Positions 1 to 9,236 are shown, numbered from the stretch's first letter. The stretch is 64,000 nt of DNA from Marinobacter sp. EhC06 (GCF_001650915.1 NZ_LXYO01000037.1:1-64000), one strand, 5' to 3'. The notes: generated from the sequence alone by a model not told the origin. Made by a program: numbers and translations.

Positions 1-2
1 TA

Positions 3-269
3 GTCGGCTCTGGTGGTTCCGGTGGTTCAGGCGGCGGTTCCGGCGGCGGCGGTGGCGGTGGCGGCGGTGGCGGCGGTGGCGGCGGCGACGCTCCCAGCGG
101 CATCAATATTGGCCAAGGCGCCGAGGTCCGGACTATAACCGAGGGCGATACAGAAGCATTCATCACTGATCCCAACAAGATCGACAGCGGTGATCCCTGC
201 AAGACAGCACTCTGTGGCAAGGCCTTGGAAAACAACATTGGTAGGCAAACCTGGGAGCAGCTCCGCTAG
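3..269 (+). CDS. pilY1: PilY1 C-terminal end (5' truncated by window)
   Basis: The open frame from base 3 to the TAG at 267-269 is the C-terminal tail of a larger protein. It starts with a Gly/Ser linker that becomes an unbroken glycine run (GGC/GGT codons, about bases 28-87). A compact tail follows, with a Cys pair and the ending GRQTWEQLR, which resembles the GR-S/T-W end of PilY1 proteins. The next genes are pilY2 and pilE, as in the Pseudomonas fimU-pilV-pilW-pilX-pilY1-pilY2-pilE cluster. PilY1 is a large secreted or surface-exposed type IV pilus adhesin and regulator. The beta-propeller body lies outside the window, so the name rests on this tail and the gene order. Confidence 0.72.
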   Translation, partial: VGSGGSGGSGGGSGGGGGGGGGGGGGGGDAPSGINIGQGAEVRTITEGDTEAFITDPNKIDSGDPCKTALCGKALENNIGRQTWEQLR

Positions 270-300
270 GAGCTGCCCATCTAACTTAAAGGTAATTGCT

Positions 301-666
301 ATGCGTGATTCAGAATCCAAACACAGCAAATTCGTATTGGTGCTGTCAATGACTCTGGCCGCCCTCTTTTTCGCTGGGCCTTCCATTGCTGAGAGGACGA
401 TTCAAACCCCTGTCGTAGTCGGCGCTGGCGAGAGTAATCTCGGCGAACTGGCCGGGGTGGTAAACCGAGTGTCGGAAGATGGGCGAGCAGTGGTTATTGA
501 CGACCAGCTTGCTGAGCTCGCCGCTGTAGTGAGGTTCAACGGCGCGTTCTGGTCCAGAGAGAGATTGGTTAAGGAGCTGGATGAAGGGCTAAAGATCTAT
601 TTTGAGGTGGATCCTGAGGCCAAGGGGAAAACGCTACGCATCATCTCAATTCGGTCCCGAGATTGA
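301..666 (+). CDS. pilY2: PilY2-like type IV pilus accessory protein
   Basis: A 121-residue protein with a typical Sec signal peptide: charged start, hydrophobic stretch at about 12-27 and a likely cleavage after GPSIA. The mature part is a small domain rich in V/E/L without Cys. I start it at ATG 301 because AAAGG lies just upstream and the signal peptide begins there. The longer upstream frame overlaps pilY1. Size and position between pilY1 and pilE match PilY2, a small periplasmic protein of poorly known function needed for normal pilus biogenesis in Pseudomonas. Similarity is inferred from context; an unrelated periplasmic protein in the same place is possible. Confidence 0.65.
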   Translation: MRDSESKHSKFVLVLSMTLAALFFAGPSIAERTIQTPVVVGAGESNLGELAGVVNRVSEDGRAVVIDDQLAELAAVVRFNGAFWSRERLVKELDEGLKIYFEVDPEAKGKTLRIISIRSRD

Positions 667-697
667 CGATTTTATTTCGATTGAACGAGGCTTGTTA

Positions 698-1129
698 ATG
701 CAACGAATTCAGGATGTCAGATCAATTTCACCCAGCGCAAATCGAGGTTTCACACTTATTGAGCTGGTGATCGTCGTCGCGATTATCGGCATTATTGCAG
801 TCATCGCGTTTCCACTGTATCAAAACCAAGTAGAGCAAACCCGGCGCACCACGGCCCAAGCCGACCTGCTGGAACTGAGCCAGTGGATGGAACGACGTTA
901 CTCGAACGGATTCGATTACCGGGACGCTGGTGCCAATCCTGCGCTTCCCTTTACCCAATCACCCCAGGAGGGAACGGCCTTCTACAACATAAGTTTCGTT
1001 GGGAACGCGACTAGGGATACGTACACTCTTCAAGCAGTACCTACCGCCGCGCAAGCCAATGACGATTGTGGCACGTTAACGCTGGATGAGCAGGGCAATC
1101 GGGGGGCAGCGATAGCTAATTGCTGGTAG
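698..1129 (+). CDS. pilE: Type IV minor pilin PilE
   Basis: A 143-residue prepilin. The leader of 17 residues ends in Gly, followed by the class III cleavage motif G-FTLIEL with Glu at mature position 5 and a hydrophobic helix (about residues 18-40). Prepilin peptidase PilD would cut after Gly17 and methylate Phe. The C-terminal part carries two Cys (DDCG... and NCW) able to form the D-region disulfide. ATG 698 is preceded by GAGG. PilE is a minor pilin that primes pilus assembly with PilY1 and the other minor pilins. It is the last gene of the rightward pilus operon and faces ispH tail to tail. Confidence 0.85.
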   Translation: MQRIQDVRSISPSANRGFTLIELVIVVAIIGIIAVIAFPLYQNQVEQTRRTTAQADLLELSQWMERRYSNGFDYRDAGANPALPFTQSPQEGTAFYNISFVGNATRDTYTLQAVPTAAQANDDCGTLTLDEQGNRGAAIANCW

Positions 1130-1136
1130 CAGTCCC

Positions 1137-1192
1137 AACTCGGAATCGATGCTGGAGAGTTCAGCTAAGATCTACTGCATCGATTCTGAGTT
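1137..1192. terminator. 16-bp inverted repeat between pilE and ispH
   Basis: The arms 1137-1152 and 1177-1192 pair as AACTCRGAATCGATGC with 15 of 16 matches and a 24-nt loop. The right arm lies in the last ispH codons and the left arm lies beyond the ispH stop, between two convergent genes. It may end transcription from both sides, but there is no clear U-tract, so the role is a guess. Confidence 0.4.
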
Positions 1193-2114
1193 CACGCGGC
1201 ATAGAAAACACAATATTCTCCTCACGCCCGGCAATCTCCTCCGGAACGCTGCCACCCAGATCCCTGAGGCGGGCAATCACATCATTGACCAGCACTTCAG
1301 GTGCCGAGGCGCCGGCGGTAACGCCAACCGAAGTCTTCCCTTCCAGCCAGGCGGCATCGATCTGGGAAGCCTCATCGATAAGATAGGCTGGCGTGCCCAT
1401 TCGCTCTGCCAGCTCACGCAGGCGGTTTGAGTTGGAGCTGTTCGGCGAACCTACCACCAGCATCAGGTCACAGTCGCCAGCCAGCTGCTTGACGGCGTCC
1501 TGGCGGTTCTGGGTGGCGTAGCAGATATCGTCCTTGCGCGGGCCCTGAATGTCCGGGAACTTTGCACGGAGGGCGTCGATGACCCGGGCGGTATCGTCCA
1601 TGGACAGAGTGGTCTGGGTCACGTAGGACAGCTTTGCGGGGTCTTTCACTTCAAGGTTGGCCACATCGTCCTCGTTCTCCACGAGGTAAATCTCGCCACC
1701 ATTGCTGTGGTCGTACTGTCCCATGGTGCCTTCCACTTCCGGGTGGCCGTGGTGGCCGATCAGTACGCATTCCCGGCCATCGCGGCTGTAGCGCATGACT
1801 TCCAGGTGGACTTTGGTGACCAGCGGGCAGGTGGCGTCGAACACTTTCAGGCCACGGCGGGCGGCTTCATTCTGCACCGCCTGGGAGACGCCATGGGCGC
1901 TGAAGATAACCAGCTTGTCGTCTGGCACCTCGTCCAGCTCGTCCACGAAAATGGCGCCACGGTTGCGGAGGTTATCCACCACAAATTTATTGTGGACCAC
2001 CTCGTGCCTTACGTAGATGGGCGCTCCGAACACGTCCAGCGCCCGGTTTACAATTTCAATGGCGCGGTCCACGCCGGCACAAAAACCTCGGGGATTGGCG
2101 AGTCGGATCTGCAT
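1161..2114 (-). CDS. ispH: 4-hydroxy-3-methylbut-2-enyl diphosphate reductase
   Basis: A 317-residue IspH/LytB. It makes IPP and DMAPP from HMBPP in the last MEP-pathway step, using a [4Fe-4S] cluster. The three cluster cysteines are visible in the motifs GFCAGV (N-terminus), DATCPLV and the later DICYATQNRQ region. The conserved HEVVHN and SAHGVS segments are also present. Length is normal. The gene lies 18 nt after fkpB and closes the leftward run ribF-ileS-lspA-fkpB-ispH, the common gammaproteobacterial arrangement. Confidence 0.97.
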   Translation of the reverse strand: MQIRLANPRGFCAGVDRAIEIVNRALDVFGAPIYVRHEVVHNKFVVDNLRNRGAIFVDELDEVPDDKLVIFSAHGVSQAVQNEAARRGLKVFDATCPLVTKVHLEVMRYSRDGRECVLIGHHGHPEVEGTMGQYDHSNGGEIYLVENEDDVANLEVKDPAKLSYVTQTTLSMDDTARVIDALRAKFPDIQGPRKDDICYATQNRQDAVKQLAGDCDLMLVVGSPNSSNSNRLRELAERMGTPAYLIDEASQIDAAWLEGKTSVGVTAGASAPEVLVNDVIARLRDLGGSVPEEIAGREENIVFSMPRELRIDAVDLS

Positions 2115-2132
2115 ATCAACCTGCTGCTCTGG

Positions 2133-2585
2133 TTAGTGGGCCGGGCCGACCGGCTCCACATCAATGATTTCTACTTCAAATGTCAGTGTACGCCCTGCCA
2201 GGGGGTGATTGAAATCCACCTCCACTTCGTCACCTTCTACGCGGCTGACAACACCCGGCAGCTCACTCTGGCGCGCATCGGCGAAGGAGATCATCACACC
2301 GGGCTCCAGCACCATATCAGGGCTGAACTCGTGGCGCTTGAAGGTCTGGACGTTATTCGGGTTGTGCTGACCAAAGGCTTTCTCGGGCGGCACCTGGAAG
2401 CTGTCCTTTTCCCCCGCCTTCATGCCCATCAGATAGGCTTCAAAGTTTTCCGGCAAATTGTCATCGCCGATTTCCAGGGAAGCCGGCTCTTTCTCAAAGG
2501 TCGAGTCAATCACTTCGCCATCCGGGAACTTCAGGGCAAAATGGAGCTTCACCCGGGTACCCTTGTCGACAGGCAGTTCATTCAT
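2133..2585 (-). CDS. fkpB: FKBP-type peptidyl-prolyl isomerase, SlpA/FkpB type
   Basis: A 150-residue SlyD/FkpB-family FKBP. The N-terminal half (VKLHFALKFPDGEVIDST...) and the return strand near 110-145 (HPLAGRTLTFEVEI) form the FKBP fold. The inserted flap between them (about 70-110) is the chaperone domain of this family. There is no His-rich metal tail as in SlyD, which points to FkpB. It is a cytoplasmic folding helper and prolyl cis-trans isomerase. It sits 5 nt after lspA and 18 nt before ispH, the classic lspA-fkpB-ispH order. Confidence 0.93.
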   Translation of the reverse strand: MNELPVDKGTRVKLHFALKFPDGEVIDSTFEKEPASLEIGDDNLPENFEAYLMGMKAGEKDSFQVPPEKAFGQHNPNNVQTFKRHEFSPDMVLEPGVMISFADARQSELPGVVSRVEGDEVEVDFNHPLAGRTLTFEVEIIDVEPVGPAH

Positions 2586-2590
2586 AAGAG

Positions 2591-3115
2591 TTACTCACTC
2601 CTTTCAGCATTCCCGTCCGAATCGGCGGGTTTGCGGAACATATCAAGTATCATCATGGCGGCACCGATGGTGATCGCGGTGTCGGCCAGGTTGAAGGCGG
2701 GAAAGTGCCAGTCCTGCCAGTAAAAGTGCAGGAAGTCGACCACGTAGCCGTGCACCACCCGATCGTAGACGTTGCCAAGGGCGCCGCCGAGTATCAGTAC
2801 GATGGCAATGGCGGTCCAGGTCTCATGACGCTGCAGGTTTTTCAGCCAGTAGATCAGTACCACGCTGACCACCAGCGCCAGGGTTACGAAAAACCAGCGT
2901 TGCCAGCCAGCAGCTTCGGCCAGGAAGCTGAACGCTGCTCCGGTGTTATGCAGCAGCGTCAGATTAAACATAGGCATGACCGGCACAGGGTCGCCATAGG
3001 TCAGCATAGCGGTGGCCATGGCCTTTGTGCCGAGATCCAGAACGATCACCAGTACCGCCAGCCAAAGCCACTTCAGTTTGCTTCCGGTGACCTGCTCCGT
3101 CATGGTCGCGTCCAT
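2591..3115 (-). CDS. lspA: Lipoprotein signal peptidase II
   Basis: A 174-residue inner-membrane aspartyl protease that removes the signal peptide of prolipoproteins after diacylglycerol transfer. Four membrane helices can be traced. Catalytic Asp motifs are GNVYDR (about residue 115) and FNLADTAI (about 143). The initiating ATG shares its first base with the last base of the ileS stop (TGATG), so the two genes are translationally coupled. A second in-frame Met four codons later is an alternative start. Confidence 0.96.
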   Translation of the reverse strand: MDATMTEQVTGSKLKWLWLAVLVIVLDLGTKAMATAMLTYGDPVPVMPMFNLTLLHNTGAAFSFLAEAAGWQRWFFVTLALVVSVVLIYWLKNLQRHETWTAIAIVLILGGALGNVYDRVVHGYVVDFLHFYWQDWHFPAFNLADTAITIGAAMMILDMFRKPADSDGNAERSE

Positions 3116-5934
3116 CAGGCGTAGGCGCGGGCTTCACCGGGCCCTTCCACGTTGGTCACACAGCGACCACAGAGATCGTCGTACTTGGCATTACGTCCGA
3201 CATCTTCCCGGTGGTGCCAGCAGCGCTCGCACTTGGTGTGAGCGGCAGGTGTCACTTTCACGCGGAGACCTTCATGGGAGGTCATTTCCGCGTCGCCCGC
3301 TTCTGAAACCGGCTTGACACTGGCCTCGGAGGTAATCAGAACAAACCGCAGCTCCTCACCCAGGTGCTTCAGATCGGCAGCCAGGTCGCCTTCGCAGAAC
3401 AGAGTCACCTCGGCACTGAGCGAACCTTTGATTTCACCCCGCGCCCGGGCTTCCTCCAGGCACTTGTTGACGGCCTCTTTCACGCTGTACATCTCGCGCC
3501 AGTAGTCACGGCCAAGCTCGGCGTTTTCCGGCAGTGGCGTGAGGCCTTCATACCAGGTTTCATAGAAGACGGTATCGCTGCGCTTACCCGGCAGATGCTG
3601 CCAGATTTCATCAGCGGTGAAGCTGAGGATCGGGGCGATCCAACGAACCAGCGCTTCGGCCACATGGTACAGGGCCGTCTGGCAGGAACGCCGCGCCAGG
3701 CTGTCGGCCTGGGTGGTGTACTGCCGGTCCTTGATGATATCCAGATAGAAACCACCCAGGGTGGCTTCACAGAAGTTATACACCTTCTGGTAAATCCGCA
3801 GGAAGGCGTAGTTGCCATAGTCCTCATGGAGTTCTTCCTGCAATTGCAGGGCGCGGTCCACCATCCAGCGATCCAGTGCGATCATGTTTTCCGGCGCCAC
3901 CATGTGCTGCTCCGGATCGAATCCGGTGAGGTTGCTCAGCAGGAAGCGGGAGGTATTCCGGATCCGGCGGTAACCATCAGCAGTCTGGCGCAGAATGTCC
4001 TTGGACACAGTCATTTCGCCGCTGTAGTCGGTTGCCGCCACCCACAGGCGCAGGATGTCCGCGCCCAGCTCGTTCATGACTTCCTGGGGTGCAATCACGT
4101 TGCCCAGGGATTTGGACATCTTGTGGCCCTTGCCATCGACGGTAAAGCCGTGGGTCAGAACCTGCTTGTAAGGTGCCACGCCATTCATGGCAATGGAGGT
4201 CTTCAGGGACGACTGGAACCAGCCACGGTGCTGGTCAGAGCCTTCCAGATACATATCCGCCGGGAACTGCCCCAGTTCCTCGCGAACCCGCAGGACCGAC
4301 TCGTGGGTCACGCCGGAATCAAACCAGACATCCAGGGTATCCGTCACCTTCTCGTACTGTTCGGCATCACTGCCCAACAGGGAAGACGCATCCAGCTCGT
4401 ACCAGGCGTCGATACCGCCCTCCTCGATCTGCTGGGCCACCTTTTCGATCAGGTTCTGGGTGTCCGGGTGCAGTTCCTGGGTTTCCTTGTGGATAAACAG
4501 GGTGATGGGCACGCCCCAGGTCCGCTGCCGGGAGATGCACCAGTCCGGAGACTGGTTGAACATGGCTTCGATACGGTTCTTACCCCAGGAAGGCACCCAG
4601 CGCACACCCTGGATAGCTTCAAGAGCATCAGCGCGCAGGTTTTCCTTGTCCATGCTGATAAACCACTGGGGCGTTGCCCGGTAGATCAGCGGGGTCTTGG
4701 TACGCCAGCAATGGGGATAGCTGTGCCGGAACTTCTCGGAGCGGACCAGCTTGCCCTCGCGCTCGAGCGCGCTGCAAACCGGCTCATCGGCCTTGTAAAC
4801 GTGTACACCGGCCAGCTCACCGGCGGCTGAGGTGTAGGTGCCGTCAGCCTGAACCAGGTTGATGGTGCCGATGTTGTAGGCCTTGCCCACCTCAAAGTCT
4901 TCCATACCGTGGTCAGGCGCGGTATGAACAGCGCCGGTACCGGTATCGGTGGACACGTGATCACCCAGGATCACCGGAACCTGCTTGTCGTAGATCGGAT
5001 GCTGGAGAACCAGGTTTTCCAGGGCGGCACCAGAGCAGGTTGCCAGCACTTCGTAGCTCTCAACTTGCCAGCGGGCCATGATGCCATCGACCATGTCGGC
5101 AGCCAGGATCATCCGCTCCGGGCCGTGCCCGACATCGGTCTGCACCAATGCATAGTCCAGATCGGCATTAAGGGAAACGGCCTGGTTAGCCGGAATGGTC
5201 CAGGGCGTGGTGGTCCAGATAACCACGGACACATCGCCATTGCCATTATCGGTGCCGAACAGTGACAGGGCTTTTGCCTGGTCAACCGCGGTAAAGCGCA
5301 CATCGATCTGGGTCGAGGTCTTGTCCTGGTATTCAACCTCGGCTTCTGCCAGTGCGGACTGACCCACCACACTCCAGTAAACCGGCTTGTAACCACGCAC
5401 CAGGTGACCCTTGGCGACAATCTTGCCGAGGGCACGAACGATACCCGCCTCAACCCTGGGATCCATGGTCAGGTAGGGCTTGTCCCACTCCCCCATGACG
5501 CCCAGACGGACAAAATCGGCCTTCTGACCGGCGATCTGCTTGGTGGCGTAGTCGCGACAGGCCTGGCGGAAGGTCTTGTAATCCACCTTCACACCGGCTT
5601 TGCCAATCTCCTGCTCCACCTTGTGTTCGATGGGCAGACCATGGCAGTCCCAGCCCGGCACGTAAGGCGCGTCATAGCCCATGAAGCTGCGGGACTTGAC
5701 GATCATGTCCTTGAGAATCTTGTTGACCGCATGACCAATGTGAATACTGCCGTTGGCGTAGGGAGGGCCATCGTGGAGGATGAACTTCTCCCGCCCTTCA
5801 CGCTGCTTGCGCAGGTTGCCGTAGACGTCGAGATCCTGCCAGCGCTTGAGCATTTCCGGCTCGCGCTTGGCCAGGTTGCCGCGCATGGGGAAGGCGGTTT
5901 CCGGCAGATTCAGGGTGTGCTTGTAGTCGCTCAT
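3115..5934 (-). CDS. ileS: Isoleucyl-tRNA synthetase
   Basis: A 939-residue class I synthetase that charges tRNA-Ile. Visible landmarks are the HIGH motif in GSIHIGHAV (about residue 65), the inserted editing (CP1) domain with its Thr-rich segment TTTPWTIP, the KMSKS loop in GHKMSKSLGN (about 600), the anticodon-binding helices, and a C-terminal zinc finger with CERC and CGRC (about 895-925). Full length and intact. It is the second gene of the ribF-ileS-lspA-fkpB-ispH run, 74 nt behind ribF. Confidence 0.98.
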   Translation of the reverse strand: MSDYKHTLNLPETAFPMRGNLAKREPEMLKRWQDLDVYGNLRKQREGREKFILHDGPPYANGSIHIGHAVNKILKDMIVKSRSFMGYDAPYVPGWDCHGLPIEHKVEQEIGKAGVKVDYKTFRQACRDYATKQIAGQKADFVRLGVMGEWDKPYLTMDPRVEAGIVRALGKIVAKGHLVRGYKPVYWSVVGQSALAEAEVEYQDKTSTQIDVRFTAVDQAKALSLFGTDNGNGDVSVVIWTTTPWTIPANQAVSLNADLDYALVQTDVGHGPERMILAADMVDGIMARWQVESYEVLATCSGAALENLVLQHPIYDKQVPVILGDHVSTDTGTGAVHTAPDHGMEDFEVGKAYNIGTINLVQADGTYTSAAGELAGVHVYKADEPVCSALEREGKLVRSEKFRHSYPHCWRTKTPLIYRATPQWFISMDKENLRADALEAIQGVRWVPSWGKNRIEAMFNQSPDWCISRQRTWGVPITLFIHKETQELHPDTQNLIEKVAQQIEEGGIDAWYELDASSLLGSDAEQYEKVTDTLDVWFDSGVTHESVLRVREELGQFPADMYLEGSDQHRGWFQSSLKTSIAMNGVAPYKQVLTHGFTVDGKGHKMSKSLGNVIAPQEVMNELGADILRLWVAATDYSGEMTVSKDILRQTADGYRRIRNTSRFLLSNLTGFDPEQHMVAPENMIALDRWMVDRALQLQEELHEDYGNYAFLRIYQKVYNFCEATLGGFYLDIIKDRQYTTQADSLARRSCQTALYHVAEALVRWIAPILSFTADEIWQHLPGKRSDTVFYETWYEGLTPLPENAELGRDYWREMYSVKEAVNKCLEEARARGEIKGSLSAEVTLFCEGDLAADLKHLGEELRFVLITSEASVKPVSEAGDAEMTSHEGLRVKVTPAAHTKCERCWHHREDVGRNAKYDDLCGRCVTNVEGPGEARAYA

Positions 5935-6008
5935 GGTTTGTGTGCGTACTCTTTTGGTCTTGGTCAGTTTTGGTCAGTCGTTTATTCGTTGGGGCGCAGC
6001 CAGGCGTT

Positions 6009-6980
6009 TCAATCCGCGCTTTTCACAGAGCCGTTTTCGGCAATCCACGCCCGGGCATGGTCAAAATCCCGGGCAATCTGATCTTTCAGCTCATCCACGG
6101 AACCGAACTTTTCCTCGTCCCGAAGGCCGTGGCGGAATACCACTTCCAGATGCTGGCCATAAAGTGTGCCAGCAAAGTCAAACAGGTGCACTTCCAGTGA
6201 GGGCCGCTTGCCGTCAACAGTCGGACGCACACCGATATTGGCAACGCCATCGAATCGGGCGCCGTCATCCAGAGTGGCGGCAACCACATAGACACCGCGC
6301 AGGGCCGGCGTTCTGTGCAGCAAAATATTCGCAGTTGGCGCGCCAATCTGGCGCCCCAACTGACGGCCATACACAACCCGACCCCGGATTCGATAGGGGT
6401 GGCCAAGAAGCGATTCAGCCTTCTCAAGTCCATTCACCGTCAGCAATTCCCGAACCCGGGTGCTGCTCACTCTTTCTCCGCCTACCGTCACTGTAAGGGT
6501 ATTTTCAACGGTAAACCCGGCGTCGTTGCCAACCTTCTCGAGAAGTGCAAAATCGCCGGCGCGATCACAGCCGAAACGGAAATCATCGCCGACCACCAGG
6601 TGACGAACCGCCAACCCCTGGATAAGGACATCTTCGATGAAACCCATAGCCGAATAGCTGCGAAACGCCTGATTGAAGCGCAGGCACAGCACGATATCGA
6701 TGCCTTCCGCCAGCAGGGCTTCAAACTTCTGACGAAACCCCATCAGCCTGGGTGGCGCTTCTTTGCCCTGAAAAAACTCCCGGGGTTGAGGCTCGAAAAT
6801 CATCACCACCGAGGGCACACCCAGAGCTTCAGCCTTACTTTTGACCTGATCAATAATGGTCTTGTGCCCAAGATGCACACCGTCGAAGTTACCAATGGTG
6901 GCGACACACCCGTTAGCGAGGGGTGAGCCCTCCCGACGGGAAAGCATTTTCAGGTTGGTCAGGCCCCGGATCAGACGCAT
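6009..6980 (-). CDS. ribF: Bifunctional riboflavin kinase / FAD synthetase
   Basis: A 323-residue two-domain enzyme that phosphorylates riboflavin to FMN and adenylylates it to FAD. The N-terminal nucleotidyltransferase domain has the TIGNFDGVHLGH motif (about 27-38) and SSTRVRELL. The C-terminal flavokinase domain begins at about 185 (GRVVYGRQLGRQIGAPTANI) and keeps the PTAN motif and the FDFAGTLYG segment. It is first in the leftward ileS operon. It would supply the FMN/FAD used by the monooxygenase cluster at 35-38 kb, which carries no RibF of its own. Confidence 0.96.
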   Translation of the reverse strand: MRLIRGLTNLKMLSRREGSPLANGCVATIGNFDGVHLGHKTIIDQVKSKAEALGVPSVVMIFEPQPREFFQGKEAPPRLMGFRQKFEALLAEGIDIVLCLRFNQAFRSYSAMGFIEDVLIQGLAVRHLVVGDDFRFGCDRAGDFALLEKVGNDAGFTVENTLTVTVGGERVSSTRVRELLTVNGLEKAESLLGHPYRIRGRVVYGRQLGRQIGAPTANILLHRTPALRGVYVVAATLDDGARFDGVANIGVRPTVDGKRPSLEVHLFDFAGTLYGQHLEVVFRHGLRDEEKFGSVDELKDQIARDFDHARAWIAENGSVKSAD

Positions 6981-7061
6981 GCAATGCGAACCTTCAATTG
7001 CCAGCTAGCTTTCAGCGTTGACTTTTACCGCAACGCTGGTGAGAAAACGCGCGATTATACC

Positions 7062-8642
7062 TTACCTGTGGCGGAAATGTCTTACCCGAACCCCGGCCAG
7101 CGCCAGTGCAACGAAGTAGACGGCTACGCCTGCCCCCACCAGCAACCCCATATCCGCCGCCCGCTGATAACCGCCGTTTGCCAGCCACACCGACACCGGG
7201 TCGTTGAGCCAGACAATGATGGCCGCAAGCGCACCGTTGGCGAACAGCAGCTGTAGCAGGAAACGGGGCCAGCCCGGCTGACTCTGCCAGGCCCCTTCCT
7301 TCCGCAGTCCGCGCCAAAGAAGATAGCCATTCAACCAGGCCGATATGGAGGTGGCCAGCGCGAGACCGGCGTGAGCCAGCGGAAAAATGAGAATCAGGTT
7401 GAACACCATGTTTGCCACCATGGCAATGATGCCGATCTTGACCGGTGTTTTGGTGTCTTCTCTTGCGAAAAACCCCGGCGCCAGAACCTTGATCAGCATG
7501 AACGCCAGCAAACCGGCGGAATAGGCCCTCAAGCTCTGGGCCGACATGGCCACATCCCGGTCGGTAACCGCACCATAGTGAAACAGGGTGGCAATCAGCG
7601 GCTCGGCCAACAGCGCAAGCGCCAGGGCTGCCGGCAGACCAATCAACAGAACCGCCCGAACCGCCCAATCCAGGGTGGCCGCGAACTGGTCCGCTGACGC
7701 CGCTGCGTGTTTACGGGAAAGGCTCGGCAGGATCACCGTGGCAATGGCTATGCCGAACACCCCGAGAGGAAGTTCCGAGAGCCGATCCGAGTAATACAGC
7801 CAGGAAACGCTGCCGGTCTGGAGAAAAGACGCCAGAACGGTATCCAGCAGCAGGTTGATCTGGCTTACCGACACCCCGAACAGCGCAGGCGCCATCAGCT
7901 TTAGAATCCGGCTGACGCCCTCGTGGCGATAGTCCACTCGGGGTCTGGGCATCAGGCCCAGTCGCATCAGAAACGGCAACTGGAAAAACAATTGCAGAGC
8001 CCCGGCAATGAAAACGCCCCAGGCCAGAGCCATCACCGGCTCGTCCATCAATGGCGTTAACCAGATGGCCGCCGCAATCATTGCCAGGTTCAGAAGCACC
8101 GGGGTAAATGCCGGCACAGCGAAGCGATCGTAACTATTGAGGATGCCGCCCGCGAAGGCGGTCAGCGAGATCAGCAACAGGTACGGAAAGGTGATGCGCA
8201 ACATATCGCTGGTAAGCGCAAATTTCACATCGTCATCCAGGAAGCCAGGGGCAAAAACCGCCGTCAGCACCGGCGCCCCAAGGATGGCCACCAGCGTGAC
8301 GCCCAACAGCACCAAACCGAGGGAGCCTGCCACGGCATTGACCAGCCGCTGGACGTCCGAGAGTGACTGATTCTCTCGATAGGAGGACAGTACCGGCACA
8401 AAGGCCTGGGAGAAGGCGCCTTCAGCAAATAGCCGGCGCAGGAAATTCGGGATCTTGAACGCCACAAAAAAGGCATCCGCCCCGGCACCGGCGCCGAAAT
8501 AGCGGGCAATGACCATATCCCGAACCAGACCCAACACCCGGGAAAGCATGGTCATGATACCCACTAGCCCAGACGACCTGAGCAGGCCGGGGGGCTTGGG
8601 CAATTGCTTTTGTTCAGGCGTTGATTCAGGTTCCGACGACAT
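7062..8642 (-). CDS. murJ: Lipid II flippase MurJ
   Basis: A 526-residue polytopic inner-membrane protein of the MOP exporter superfamily. About 14 hydrophobic segments can be traced, with the MurJ signature SRVLGLVRDMVIARYFG near residue 35 and GAFSQAFVPVL near 75. It flips lipid II to the periplasm for peptidoglycan synthesis. I prefer ATG 8642 (MSSEPES) over the longer frame from 8714, because AAGGG lies just upstream and the extra 24 residues look like non-coding read-through. It is transcribed leftward, divergent from rpsT, and separated from ribF by about 80 nt. Confidence 0.94.
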   Translation of the reverse strand: MSSEPESTPEQKQLPKPPGLLRSSGLVGIMTMLSRVLGLVRDMVIARYFGAGAGADAFFVAFKIPNFLRRLFAEGAFSQAFVPVLSSYRENQSLSDVQRLVNAVAGSLGLVLLGVTLVAILGAPVLTAVFAPGFLDDDVKFALTSDMLRITFPYLLLISLTAFAGGILNSYDRFAVPAFTPVLLNLAMIAAAIWLTPLMDEPVMALAWGVFIAGALQLFFQLPFLMRLGLMPRPRVDYRHEGVSRILKLMAPALFGVSVSQINLLLDTVLASFLQTGSVSWLYYSDRLSELPLGVFGIAIATVILPSLSRKHAAASADQFAATLDWAVRAVLLIGLPAALALALLAEPLIATLFHYGAVTDRDVAMSAQSLRAYSAGLLAFMLIKVLAPGFFAREDTKTPVKIGIIAMVANMVFNLILIFPLAHAGLALATSISAWLNGYLLWRGLRKEGAWQSQPGWPRFLLQLLFANGALAAIIVWLNDPVSVWLANGGYQRAADMGLLVGAGVAVYFVALALAGVRVRHFRHR

Positions 8643-8782
8643 GCAGGCCCTTGTCTGGCATTCTGGACATCCTTTTGGCGCTAGTATTTCGGGAATTACC
8701 TGCTTCCCGGTCAAGCCAGCGTTCAGTGAGCCGCGAGTTTACCACAGGCCTTCTGTGTCGGGGCATGAAATGGGTTTTAGCC

Positions 8783-8811
8783 TTGACATTTGGAGGTTTG
8801 AGCGGCATAGT
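8783..8811 (+). promoter_or_regulatory. Sigma-70 promoter of rpsT
   Basis: A perfect -35 box TTGACA (8783-8788) and a -10 box CATAGT (8806-8811) are separated by 17 bp, about 95 bp before the rpsT start. Nothing else starts rightward here. Confidence 0.7.
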
Positions 8812-8903
8812 TCCGCGTCATTTATTTCGACGCGCTGGTTTTGGCGCGCCCGCGATGTAACGAATCATTCAGCAACGAATTTGAGATTTTCAGGAGTTTT
8901 ACG

Positions 8904-9173
8904 GTGGCAAATTCCCCGCAAGCCAAGAAGCGCGCACGTCAGAACGAGAAGAACCGCAAGCACAATGCAAGCCTGCGTTCCATGGCTCGTACTTACATGA
9001 AAAAGGTTCAATCCAAGATCGAATCCGGCAACTACGAAGAAGCCCAGGCCGCTTTCCAGCAGGCTCAGCCGATTCTGGACAGCATGGTCAACAAAGGTAT
9101 CTTCGCGAAGAACAAGGTTGCTCGTAGCAAGAGCCGCCTTAGCGCCAGGATCAAGGCCCTGAAGAGCGCATAA
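8904..9173 (+). CDS. rpsT: 30S ribosomal protein S20
   Basis: An 89-residue, very basic protein starting ANSPQAKKRARQNEKNRKHN, the S20 signature. It binds 16S rRNA and helps small-subunit assembly. I use the GTG start at 8904, with CAGGAG 7 nt upstream; GTG or weak starts are common for rpsT and linked to its autoregulation. It is monocistronic, with its own promoter and a strong terminator, and divergent from murJ. Confidence 0.97.
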   Translation: MANSPQAKKRARQNEKNRKHNASLRSMARTYMKKVQSKIESGNYEEAQAAFQQAQPILDSMVNKGIFAKNKVARSKSRLSARIKALKSA

Positions 9174-9191
9174 GTCGCTAGACTCAGGCAC

Positions 9192-9221
9192 AAAAAAACC
9201 GGCCAAACGGCCGGTTTTTTT
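9192..9221. terminator. Bidirectional intrinsic terminator rpsT / proB
   Basis: The hairpin ACCGGCC-AAAC-GGCCGGT is flanked by A7 on the left and T7 on the right. It lies 18 nt after the rpsT stop and 15 nt before the proB stop, so it can end both convergent transcripts. Confidence 0.92.
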
Positions 9222-9236
9222 ATGGGCGAACGATCA

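Noticed and set aside
27..386. 119-residue minus-strand frame rich in Ala
   Set aside because: It is the antisense of the glycine-coding repeat in pilY1; composition is an artefact of the GGC/GGT tract.
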